Assembly (NCBI GenBank): GCA_003488415.1
Contig: DNLQ01000183.1
Coordinates: 1 to 18,597 of the forward strand
Direction of reading: 5' to 3'
Length of the DNA stretch: 18,597 nt
From: Ruminococcus sp.
Lineage (GTDB): Bacteria; Bacillota; Clostridia; Oscillospirales; Ruminococcaceae
Under the pieces are notes generated by a model. That model was not told the origin of the DNA and did no database searches. It saw nothing but the letters and a program-made list of their open reading frames with translations. Positions 6,592 to 14,193 of the stretch are shown piece by piece. The first letter of the stretch is position 1. The number at the start of each line of letters is the position of its first letter. A program made the translations under genes and the position numbers.

Positions 6592-9500
6592 TTATTCTGC
6601 ATCCTGTATATCGGCAATATCTTCCTGGAAGTCCACCTGTTCCATTTTCAGCAGCTTTGAGATACCGTCCTCCTGCATAGTTACACCGTAGAGGACGTTT
6701 GCCTCCTCCATGGCACTGCGCCGGTGTGTAACAAGTACGAACTGAGTGGTATCAGTGAACTTCTTCAGATACTGTGCATACTTCCTTACGTTTACTTCAT
6801 CAAGTGCGGCATCGATCTCGTCAAGTATACAGAAGGGGGCAGGTCTCAGCTTCAGGATAGCAAAGTAGATCGCTATCGCAACAAAGGACTGCTCGCCTCC
6901 CGACAGAGAGATCAGGTTCTTTATGACCTTTCCGGGAGGTGCCACGCTGATCTCGATACCCGAACCCAGAACATCTTCCGGATCTGTGAGTATCAGCTCT
7001 GCCTTTCCTCCGCCGAAAAGCTCTGTGAAGATCGCCTTGAAGTTTGAGTTTATGATACGGAAGCTCTCTGAGAAGATACGGCACATTTCCTCTGTAAGGT
7101 CACCGATTATCTTTTCCAGCTCCGCCTTGGACTTCTGTATATCCGCTATCTGTTCCGACATGAATCTGTAACGCTCTGACACCTCACGGTATTCCTCTAT
7201 AGCGTCCACGTTCACGCTGCCCAGTGAGGTGATCCTGCGCTTCACGTCTGCAAGCTCCTTCTGAGCTGCCTGAAGGTCTTCAAGTGTCTCTGCTGCTTCC
7301 TCTGCCTCGGAGCGTGTGAGCTGGTATACCTCCAGGAGCTGACTGATGATACCGTCGCATTCCTTGGTAATGGCTTCGGAGCGCTCCTCCAGCCTTGTCA
7401 TTTCTCCCGAGAGCTTCTCCTTGGCTTCATTGAAGCCCTTGAGTCCCTTCTGTATCTCGTTCACAAGTCTGCTCTGCTCAGTGTGCTGAGTCTGACAGCG
7501 CTTTATTTCCTCACGGTACTTCTCCGCATTGTTCTTTACGGACTCAAGTTCCTTTTTCAGTCTCTCAATGTCCTGCTTCTTAGCTTCGATAAGACGGTTC
7601 TGACGGGCTATCTCCTCCTCAAACTGTCCGCTTCCGCTTTTAAGCTCTTCCAGTGCCTTGTCAGCACGGTCAGCCTCAGTCTGCTGAGCCTGTATGTCCT
7701 TTCCGAGCTCTATGTCACGGATCTTCATAAGTGACAGCTTCTCAGACAGCTCCGCACGCTCCAGTCTCAGCTTTTCACGGCTTTCCTGTTCGGTCGTGAG
7801 ACGTGCTTCGGCATCTGCGATCTTCAATGCCACCTCAACCAGTTCCTTCTCAGCAGCTTCTATCTGTTCACGGGCATTGATTATCTTCCGTTCCGCTTCA
7901 GTTACCTGCCGTCCGGAGCTTTCCGACTGTCCCGTAAGCTGTGCTGTAAGGGAGGCAAGGCTTGAAAGCTCTGCGCCTATCCTTACCTTATCGTTTTCCG
8001 CAGCATTCAGCTCTGACTGTGCAGCTTCCAGGTCAAAGCGCAGCTTTCCGGATTCTGCCCGCAGCTTCTCAGCTCTTGCGCTCAGCTTTTCCCTGTCCTG
8101 AGTCAGCTGCTCTATCTCAGCTTCAAGAGTTTCTATCTCGTGCCGGCGTGTTATGATACCTCCGGACTTCTGTGCCGAACCTCCTGTAAAGGAACCGCCT
8201 GCATTTATCACCTGTCCGTCAAGAGTGACAATACGGAATCTGTAGCCGTACCTCCTGGCGATAACAGTGGCGGTATCTATATCCTCAGCCACAACGATAC
8301 GTCCCAGCAATGAAGCAATGATGCCGCTGTATTTCGGATCGTACTCCACAAGCTCACTTGCTATGGCAACGTATCCCTCACAGGACTCCATACCCGCTTC
8401 ACGCAGTCCGCTTCCCTTTACGGATGTGATGGGGAGGAATGTAGCTCTTCCGCCCTTGTTCTCCTTCAGGAACCGGATGCACCTCTTGGCAATATCCTCG
8501 TTCTCAACGATGATATTCTGCATCGAGCCGCCAAGTGCAGTCTCGATAGCTGTTGCATACTGAGGTGCAGCGCTTATGGTCTGTGCCACTGTTCCGCAGA
8601 CTCCGCCGAGCCTGCCCTGCTTTGCAGCTTTCAGCACATTCTTGACGCTGCCTGCAAAGCCGTCCATATTATTCTCAAGATCGGTGAGGATCTTCAGACG
8701 CTGTCTGCGGCCGTTGAGTTCATAGATCTGCCGCTCAACATCCGCCTTCGCCTGCTCAAAGCCTTCCTTGCGTGAGCTGTAGAGCTTCTGTAAACCGGCA
8801 GTCTTGTTTTTCAGTGAAGCGATAGTTTCCTCGTTCTCCTGAGCCTGCCTGTTCAGTGACTTCTCCTTGATACGGTAGCCTTCAAGTGCCTTTTCGGTGT
8901 CACTGCTGCTCTCACGGAGAGACTCAAGTCTCTCCTCTTCCTCTGTTATTGCCTTCTCTGCGGACTCCGCTGCAAACCTCAGCTCGCTCTGTTTAATGGT
9001 AAGAGCGCTTAGTTCACCGCTTATCCCGTCCGCCTTTTCACCCAGGGTGTCGGATGTCTTTTCGGCTTTCTCAGCATCAATCTGAAGCCTTTTGAGTTCC
9101 GCTGCCAGTTCGGTGCGCTGCTTTTCAAGCTCACTGATCTTAGTCTGCGCTTCACGCTTCTGTGCAAGGAGATCAATGCGCCGCTCACCGGAATCCTCTA
9201 TACTTCTTTTTGCTGAACGTATAGCCTCTTCACAGTGGGTGATGTCGTTCTCGTGTACAGCAATATCTGCCTTCTTATCCGAGGAATCCTGTTCCTCCTC
9301 CAGCATCTTACGGTTAAGTTCGTCGGAGCGCATGGTAGACTCCTGCATCCTGCGGTAGCCTTCCTGGAGCTTCTCTTCCTCACGGACGATGTCGTTTTCA
9401 AGGTTCTCGTACTCGCTGCGGCTGGCAAGGAGCTTGTTATCCAGGTCTGCCAACTTTGTCTTCATTTCATCCAGCCGTGCCACCCATACCGAGATCTCCA

Positions 9501-10173
9501 GCCTTTTTCTTTCCTCTGCCAGTCTGATGTACTTTTCAGCCTTCTGAGACTGTATCCTCAGCGGCTCAACTCTGCCCTCCAGCTCCGAGAGGATATCCGT
9601 AAGGCGAAGAAGGTTTTCCTGTGCGGCAGACAGCTTTCTCTCTGCCTCTATCTTCCTGTAGCGGAACTTGGAGATACCAGCCGCTTCCTCAAAGATGTCA
9701 CGGCGCTCGGAGCTTTTTGCTCCCACTATCTCAGCTATCCTGCCCTGTCCGATAATGGAATAGCCGTCACGTCCCAGACCGGTATCCATGAACAGCTCGT
9801 TTATATCCTTCAGACGGCAGCTCTTTCCGTTTATCATATATTCGCTCTCACCGCTGCGGTAGAGCTTTCTCGTAACTGCCACCTCGTCCTCCATATCCGC
9901 AAGGGTGCGGTCGGAGTTGTCGATATTAAGGGTTACGGCGGCAAAGCCCATAGGCTTTCTCGCAACAGTACCGGAAAAAATAACGTCCTCCATCTTGTTT
10001 CCTCTCAGAGTCTTGGTGGACTGCTCTCCCAGCACCCAGCGTACTGAGTCGCCGATATTACTTTTTCCGCTGCCGTTGGGGCCTACTACTGCCGTAAGTC
10101 CCTTGTCGAAGGAAAGGCTGATCTTATCCGGGAAGGACTTGAAGCCCTGTATTTCAAGTGATTTAAGATACAA
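6592..10173 (-). CDS. smc: Chromosome segregation protein SMC
   Basis: This 1193-residue SMC ATPase, with ScpA/ScpB (not in this window), loads on and organises the chromosome. The N-terminal head has Walker A GPNGSGKSN at 31-39. A long coiled coil runs over about 165-505, followed by a hinge at about 518-670 with the conserved glycines in GGSFTGGS (659-666). The return coil spans about 675-1020, and the C-terminal head has a signature LSGGEQSFVAIA from residue 1090 and Walker B FCILDEID (1114-1121). The signature differs from the common LSGGERALTAIA. The start is TTG at 10173, supported by AGGAGGTGA ahead of it and by the family-typical beginning MYLKSLEIQGFKSF. It lies 4 bases after the radical SAM gene and 21 before ftsY, a standard Firmicutes arrangement. 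Confidence 0.97.
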   Translation of the reverse strand: MYLKSLEIQGFKSFPDKISLSFDKGLTAVVGPNGSGKSNIGDSVRWVLGEQSTKTLRGNKMEDVIFSGTVARKPMGFAAVTLNIDNSDRTLADMEDEVAVTRKLYRSGESEYMINGKSCRLKDINELFMDTGLGRDGYSIIGQGRIAEIVGAKSSERRDIFEEAAGISKFRYRKIEAERKLSAAQENLLRLTDILSELEGRVEPLRIQSQKAEKYIRLAEERKRLEISVWVARLDEMKTKLADLDNKLLASRSEYENLENDIVREEEKLQEGYRRMQESTMRSDELNRKMLEEEQDSSDKKADIAVHENDITHCEEAIRSAKRSIEDSGERRIDLLAQKREAQTKISELEKQRTELAAELKRLQIDAEKAEKTSDTLGEKADGISGELSALTIKQSELRFAAESAEKAITEEEERLESLRESSSDTEKALEGYRIKEKSLNRQAQENEETIASLKNKTAGLQKLYSSRKEGFEQAKADVERQIYELNGRRQRLKILTDLENNMDGFAGSVKNVLKAAKQGRLGGVCGTVAQTISAAPQYATAIETALGGSMQNIIVENEDIAKRCIRFLKENKGGRATFLPITSVKGSGLREAGMESCEGYVAIASELVEYDPKYSGIIASLLGRIVVAEDIDTATVIARRYGYRFRIVTLDGQVINAGGSFTGGSAQKSGGIITRRHEIETLEAEIEQLTQDREKLSARAEKLRAESGKLRFDLEAAQSELNAAENDKVRIGAELSSLASLTAQLTGQSESSGRQVTEAERKIINAREQIEAAEKELVEVALKIADAEARLTTEQESREKLRLERAELSEKLSLMKIRDIELGKDIQAQQTEADRADKALEELKSGSGQFEEEIARQNRLIEAKKQDIERLKKELESVKNNAEKYREEIKRCQTQHTEQSRLVNEIQKGLKGFNEAKEKLSGEMTRLEERSEAITKECDGIISQLLEVYQLTRSEAEEAAETLEDLQAAQKELADVKRRITSLGSVNVDAIEEYREVSERYRFMSEQIADIQKSKAELEKIIGDLTEEMCRIFSESFRIINSNFKAIFTELFGGGKAELILTDPEDVLGSGIEISVAPPGKVIKNLISLSGGEQSFVAIAIYFAILKLRPAPFCILDEIDAALDEVNVRKYAQYLKKFTDTTQFVLVTHRRSAMEEANVLYGVTMQEDGISKLLKMEQVDFQEDIADIQDAE

Positions 10174-10177
10174 TCGC

Positions 10178-10186
10178 TCACCTCCT
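10178..10186 (-). promoter_or_regulatory. Consensus Shine-Dalgarno for smc, made of the last two codons and stop of the radical SAM gene
   Basis: AGGAGGTGA is a full anti-16S match lying 4 bases before the smc TTG start, with the core AGGAGG 7 bases away. AGG-AGG encodes the final Arg-Arg of the upstream protein and TGA is its stop. This decides the TTG start for smc and points to translational coupling. Confidence 0.8.
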
Positions 10187-11185
10187 CAGTTCGCATTTGT
10201 ATTTGGGTATGTTTTCGTCGCCGATAATACTGATCTCTATGCCTTTTTTCAAGAAATATCCGCAGTTTGACTTCTTATGCCCGACAGCCTTGCTGATACA
10301 GTCCGGCGATACGGCAAACGCAGCGGTCTGCGGCTTTACCGGCATATTCTCTATCTCAAACTCCATGTTGTGACGGTATATCATTGTCTCGCAGATCTCA
10401 CGGAATGCCGGGTGATAGTAGCCGCCGATCATATCACGCTCCACGAACTCGCTTGCGTGAAGTCCGCACTTTATCACACGAATACCGCTTCCCTCGAACA
10501 TCACCATTGCAGACGCAGCGATATCCACAGCTGTATCAAACGGAAACGGGACGTATTCCCCGCTTTTCAGCATCTGTCCGAGGTGTGTGCCTTCAAGCAC
10601 GACTACAGGATATATCCTGACAGTATCGGGGCGGATGTCGGTTATTTTCCTTATCGTTTCCCACTCCTTCTCAGGAGTACTGCCGTACAGACCTATCATC
10701 ATCTGAAGTCCCAGCTCAAAGACGTCTGTTCCGAACGACCTTATCAGTTCGCAGGCGTTATATACATCCTCCGCAGTGTGACCACGCTCGTTCATCCGCA
10801 GCACCTCGCCGTCCATTGACTGCGCTCCCAGCTCTATCGCTGTAACTCCGGCTGCTCTCAGCTCAAACAGCACCTCGGGACTGATGCAGTCAGGACGTGT
10901 TGAACAGCGTATGCCCTTGAACTTTCCCTCGCCCACATACTCACTCGCCGCCGAAAGCAGTTCGTGCATATAGTCACGCGGGATCGCTGTGAAGCTGCCG
11001 CCGAAGAAGGCTATCTCCGTATTCTCCGGAGACTTCACCTGTTTCAGTGCCCTGCTGCATATCTCCCTTACCTCGTTTCCGTCAGGCAGATGCCGTGCGC
11101 CGCTTATCGTATTCTGGTCACAGAAGCTGCATCTGTGGGGACAGCCGATATGCGGAACGAAGATCGCTATATTACTGTGTTTCAT
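10178..11185 (-). CDS. Elp3-like radical SAM protein, no acetyltransferase domain
   Basis: This 335-residue radical S-adenosylmethionine enzyme has cluster ligands Cys15, Cys19 and Cys22 in CPHRCSFCDQ (CX3CX2C). It also has the SAM-contacting FFGGSFTAI around residue 60 and conserved TRPDCIS and AIELGAQSMD segments in the TIM barrel. The C-terminal part (VRIYPVVVLEGTHL, CGLHASEF) matches the radical-SAM C-terminal region of Elp3-like proteins. It stops well short of full Elp3 (about 550 residues), which carries a GNAT acetyltransferase domain. Similar genes sit between rnc and smc in many Clostridia, and their reaction is, as far as I know, uncharacterised. Start ATG 11185 overlaps the rnc end by 14 bases, with GGAG upstream. 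An RNA-modifying role is only an inference from its neighbours and family. Confidence 0.85.
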   Translation of the reverse strand: MKHSNIAIFVPHIGCPHRCSFCDQNTISGARHLPDGNEVREICSRALKQVKSPENTEIAFFGGSFTAIPRDYMHELLSAASEYVGEGKFKGIRCSTRPDCISPEVLFELRAAGVTAIELGAQSMDGEVLRMNERGHTAEDVYNACELIRSFGTDVFELGLQMMIGLYGSTPEKEWETIRKITDIRPDTVRIYPVVVLEGTHLGQMLKSGEYVPFPFDTAVDIAASAMVMFEGSGIRVIKCGLHASEFVERDMIGGYYHPAFREICETMIYRHNMEFEIENMPVKPQTAAFAVSPDCISKAVGHKKSNCGYFLKKGIEISIIGDENIPKYKCELRR

Positions 11186-11864
11186 AGCCCATCAGCTCCA
11201 GTGCTTCCTTGGCAGCAAGCTGCTCTGCTTCCTTCTTGCTCCTGCCCTTGCCCTTGCCGATGACCTGATCGTTCAGGCACACCTCCACAACGAAGCGCTT
11301 GTTGTGGTCAGGACCTTCCTCACCGATGAGAACGTACTCCACCTTTTCCTCCGGATTCATCTGTACTACCTCCTGAAGGACTGTCTTGAAGTCACGGAAC
11401 ACAGGAGTCCTGCGTGTTTCAATGTCACTGGGCATGAACCGGAGGATGTGCTTTCTTGCTGCCTCCATGCCACCATCCAGGTACACCGCTGCGATAACTG
11501 CTTCAAAGGCGTCCGCAAGTATGGAGGGACGCTCCCTGCCGCCTGTATTCTCCTCGCCCTTGCCGAGCATCAGATAATCCCCGAGATGTATCTGCTGTGC
11601 AAAGATGTGGAGTGACTTCTCGCACACCAGCGATGCACGCATTTTTGTAAGATCGCCCTCGGGAACATTGAGATGAGTGTAGAGATACTCCGATACCACT
11701 ATCGAAAGAACACTGTCCCCCAGGAACTCCAGACGCTCGTTGCTTCCTCCGGGACGCTTTTTTTCATTAGCGTAGGAGGAATGTGAAAGTGCCTGATTTA
11801 TCAGTTTCTTGTCCTTGAATGTATAACCTATCGCTTCTTCCAGCTTTGATATATTCTTACACAT
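11172..11864 (-). CDS. rnc: Ribonuclease III
   Basis: This 230-residue double-strand-specific endoribonuclease matures rRNA precursors and cuts structured mRNAs. The catalytic domain has the signature NERLEFLGDSVL at 42-53 (Glu46, Asp50 acidic residues). The second metal-binding pair is Asp118 and Glu121 in LADAFEA. A double-stranded RNA-binding domain occupies about 158-227, ending with GKGRSKKEAEQLAAKEAL. The ATG at 11864 is preceded by AAAGGAG 6 bases away, formed from the last codons of plsX. It overlaps the next gene by 14 bases. In many bacteria acpP separates plsX from rnc, but here they are adjacent. Confidence 0.97.
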   Translation of the reverse strand: MCKNISKLEEAIGYTFKDKKLINQALSHSSYANEKKRPGGSNERLEFLGDSVLSIVVSEYLYTHLNVPEGDLTKMRASLVCEKSLHIFAQQIHLGDYLMLGKGEENTGGRERPSILADAFEAVIAAVYLDGGMEAARKHILRFMPSDIETRRTPVFRDFKTVLQEVVQMNPEEKVEYVLIGEEGPDHNKRFVVEVCLNDQVIGKGKGRSKKEAEQLAAKEALELMGYETQ

Positions 11865-11867
11865 TTT

Positions 11868-12884
11868 TTACTCCTTTGAACTGCCTGCCATATCCGAAAC
11901 GTATTCCTGGATCGCTTCAGTTACACCGCCCTCTGCGAACTGCTTCGCCTGACGGACTGCGTTAAAGAACGCTGTACCGTCAGAGCTTCCATGAGCCTTT
12001 ATGACAGGATATCTCACTCCCAGAAGTGCCGAACCACCGACTTCTCTGTAGTCCATCTGCTTCCTGAAAGCCTTTATCCTGCCGAGCGAGAACAGTGCGC
12101 CCAGCTTTCCTGCGCCTGAGAAGATCCACCTCAGCTTTCCTGCAAAGAAGCTGCCCATTCCCTCGTACAGCTTCAGAGCGATATTGCCGGTAAATCCGTC
12201 CGTGACTACCACCTGGCACTCGCCCTTCGGAAGATCCCTCGCTTCGATATTACCTATGAAATTCAGTCCGGACTCCTTCAGCTGCTTGTAGCTTTCGATC
12301 TCCAGATCCCTGCCCTTTGTCTCCTCCGCACCGATGTTCAGAAGTCCCACCTTTGGGTTCTTATACCCCAGTACACGTTCCATATAGGCGCTGCCCATGA
12401 TGGCAAACTGGAGCAGCATCTCAGGGCGGCACTCCGTATTAGCACCTGCGTCCAGCAGCATGAAGCTGCCCTTATCCGCAGGGAGTATCGGTGAGGGAGC
12501 AACACGCTTAATGCCTTTGATACGCTTGACGATGAAGGTAGCTCCCATGACCAGTGCGCCTGTGCTTCCTGCGGATACAAAGGCATCGCCGCCGCCCTCG
12601 GACAGCAGCCGCAGTCCCAGTCCCATAGAGGTATTCTTCCCGGACTTTATTATCTCGCCCGGTTCTTCATGTATATCAAAAACATCACCGGTGTGGCTTA
12701 TTTCCATACCGTCAAGGCTTATGCCGTTTTCCCCGGCACATTTCTTTATCTTATCGCTGCTGCCGGTGAGCAGGATCTTCACATCCAGCTCACGGACAGC
12801 TCTTTCACAGCCTCGCAGCACCTCCAGAGGAGCGTGATCTCCTCCGAAAGCGTCAACTATTACTGTAGTTTTCTTATCTGCCAA
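11868..12884 (-). CDS. plsX: Phosphate acyltransferase PlsX
   Basis: This 338-residue peripheral membrane enzyme converts acyl-ACP and phosphate to acyl-phosphate, the acyl donor for PlsY in phospholipid synthesis. The N-terminal DAFGGDHAPLEVLRG at 11-25 is the family hallmark. Further on are SAGSTGALVMGA and LLDAGANTECRPE, followed by NIGAEETKGRDLE and VVTDGFTGNIALKL, all typical of PlsX. The start is TTG at 12884, overlapping the trmFO end by 11 bases; GGGAG lies about 10 bases upstream and no ATG is available near the expected N-terminus. The last codons (Lys-Glu-stop, AAGGAGTAA) form the ribosome binding site of rnc 3 bases away. No acpP follows. Confidence 0.96.
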   Translation of the reverse strand: MADKKTTVIVDAFGGDHAPLEVLRGCERAVRELDVKILLTGSSDKIKKCAGENGISLDGMEISHTGDVFDIHEEPGEIIKSGKNTSMGLGLRLLSEGGGDAFVSAGSTGALVMGATFIVKRIKGIKRVAPSPILPADKGSFMLLDAGANTECRPEMLLQFAIMGSAYMERVLGYKNPKVGLLNIGAEETKGRDLEIESYKQLKESGLNFIGNIEARDLPKGECQVVVTDGFTGNIALKLYEGMGSFFAGKLRWIFSGAGKLGALFSLGRIKAFRKQMDYREVGGSALLGVRYPVIKAHGSSDGTAFFNAVRQAKQFAEGGVTEAIQEYVSDMAGSSKE

Positions 12885-14193
12885 TTCTATCCAGCTCCCT
12901 TTTGAGAGATTCTATTCCTCTGTGTGCATATGCTCCGTAACGCTCCTTCTTGTCCTTTATGCGGACGCCTATATCGGGGAGTATCCCCATATTAGCGCCC
13001 ATCGGCTGGAACTTCCCGTCGTTGAAGGGATCGCTGATATACGCACTGAGCGCTCCGGTCATGCAGTCTGCCGGCAGTTCTATCGGAGCAAGCCCCAGCA
13101 GCTTTCTTGCAGCCGCAGTACCTGCGATGATGCCGCTTGCCGCAGACTCCATATAACCTTCGACTCCGGTTATCTGTCCGGCAAAGTATATCTCCGGGTG
13201 CTGACGCATTGAGAAGTCCGCATTCAGCAGTACCGGACTGTTTATGAAGGTATTGCGGTGCATTACCCCGAAGCGCATGAACTCTGCGTTTTCAAGTCCG
13301 GGTATCATGGAGAAAACACGTTTCTGCTCACCGAATTTCAGGTTGGTCTGGAAGCCTACAAGGTTGAACATCGTACCCTCACGGTTCTCACGCCGGAGCT
13401 GCACTACAGCCCAGGGACGTCTTCCGGTTTTGGGATCGTCTATACCCACGGGTTTCATAGGTCCGAAACGCATAGCGTCCTCGCCCCGGGAGGCAAGCAC
13501 CTCTATGGGCATACAGCCCTCGTAAACACTGAACGGGTGAGTCTCAAAGTCATGGAGCTGCACCTTTTCCGCAGTCAGCAGCTCTCGCTGGAACCTCTGG
13601 TACTCCTCCTTGTTCATGGGACAGTTAATATAGTCATCTCCGCCTCTGCCGTAGCGTGAAGCGAAGAACACCTTATCCTTGTCAAGACTGTCGTAGGTGA
13701 CTATGGGCGCAGCCGCATCGTAGAAGCTGAGACCTTCTCCGCACAGTTCCCTTATTCTTTCCGCCATAGCACCGGAGGTAAGAGGGCCGGTAGCAATAAC
13801 AGTTACTCCTCCCGGCAGCTCAGTGACCTCCCCAGGTATCACCTCGATAAACGGCTCGGCTTTTATCCTTGCAGTAACGGCATCAGAGAAGCGCTCACGG
13901 TCAACAGCCAGCGCTCCGCCGGCTTCAACTGCGTTCTCCCTGGCACAGGGAACGGTCAGTGAACCCAGCATTTCCATTTCCGCCTTCAGCATACCTGCCG
14001 CAGACTCGACACGGGCAGCTTTCAATGAGTTGGAGCAAACCAGCTCTGCAAAACCGCTGTACTTATGTGCAGGTGAATACTTCTCCGGCTTCATCTCATA
14101 CAGCTTAACATTGATACCGTACCGTGCAAGGCTCCAGGCAGCTTCACATCCGGCAAGTCCTGCGCCGATGACATTTACTGTATATCCGGTCAT
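12874..14193 (-). CDS. trmFO: FADH2/folate-dependent tRNA (uracil-54) C5-methyltransferase
   Basis: This 439-residue flavoenzyme makes m5U54 (ribothymidine) in the T loop of tRNAs, using methylene-tetrahydrofolate as carbon donor. The N-terminus has the FAD-binding GAGLAGCEAAW at 10-20. The conserved ELVCSNSLKA puts a catalytic cysteine at 53, and YEGCMPIEVLASRGEDAMRFGPMKPVG puts the second essential cysteine at 227; these correspond to the Cys53/Cys226 pair studied in B. subtilis. ITGVEGYMESAASG near the C-terminus is the second FAD-contact segment. The ATG at 14193 overlaps the topA stop as ATGA, so translation is probably coupled. The topA-trmFO pair is a standard Firmicutes neighbourhood. 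Confidence 0.97.
   Translation of the reverse strand: MTGYTVNVIGAGLAGCEAAWSLARYGINVKLYEMKPEKYSPAHKYSGFAELVCSNSLKAARVESAAGMLKAEMEMLGSLTVPCARENAVEAGGALAVDRERFSDAVTARIKAEPFIEVIPGEVTELPGGVTVIATGPLTSGAMAERIRELCGEGLSFYDAAAPIVTYDSLDKDKVFFASRYGRGGDDYINCPMNKEEYQRFQRELLTAEKVQLHDFETHPFSVYEGCMPIEVLASRGEDAMRFGPMKPVGIDDPKTGRRPWAVVQLRRENREGTMFNLVGFQTNLKFGEQKRVFSMIPGLENAEFMRFGVMHRNTFINSPVLLNADFSMRQHPEIYFAGQITGVEGYMESAASGIIAGTAAARKLLGLAPIELPADCMTGALSAYISDPFNDGKFQPMGANMGILPDIGVRIKDKKERYGAYAHRGIESLKRELDRIGR

Noticed and set aside
9235..10047. 270-codon open frame on the plus strand opposite smc
   Set aside because: It lies wholly antisense to well-supported smc motifs, has no recognisable domain, and similar long open frames recur opposite the other genes because of codon bias.
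11172..11185. Possible frameshift at the rnc/radical SAM overlap
   Set aside because: Both proteins are full length with intact ends; the 14-base overlap is ordinary coupling.
10989..11615. 208-codon plus-strand open frame opposite rnc and the radical SAM gene
   Set aside because: It spans two confirmed minus-strand genes and looks like a shadow frame.
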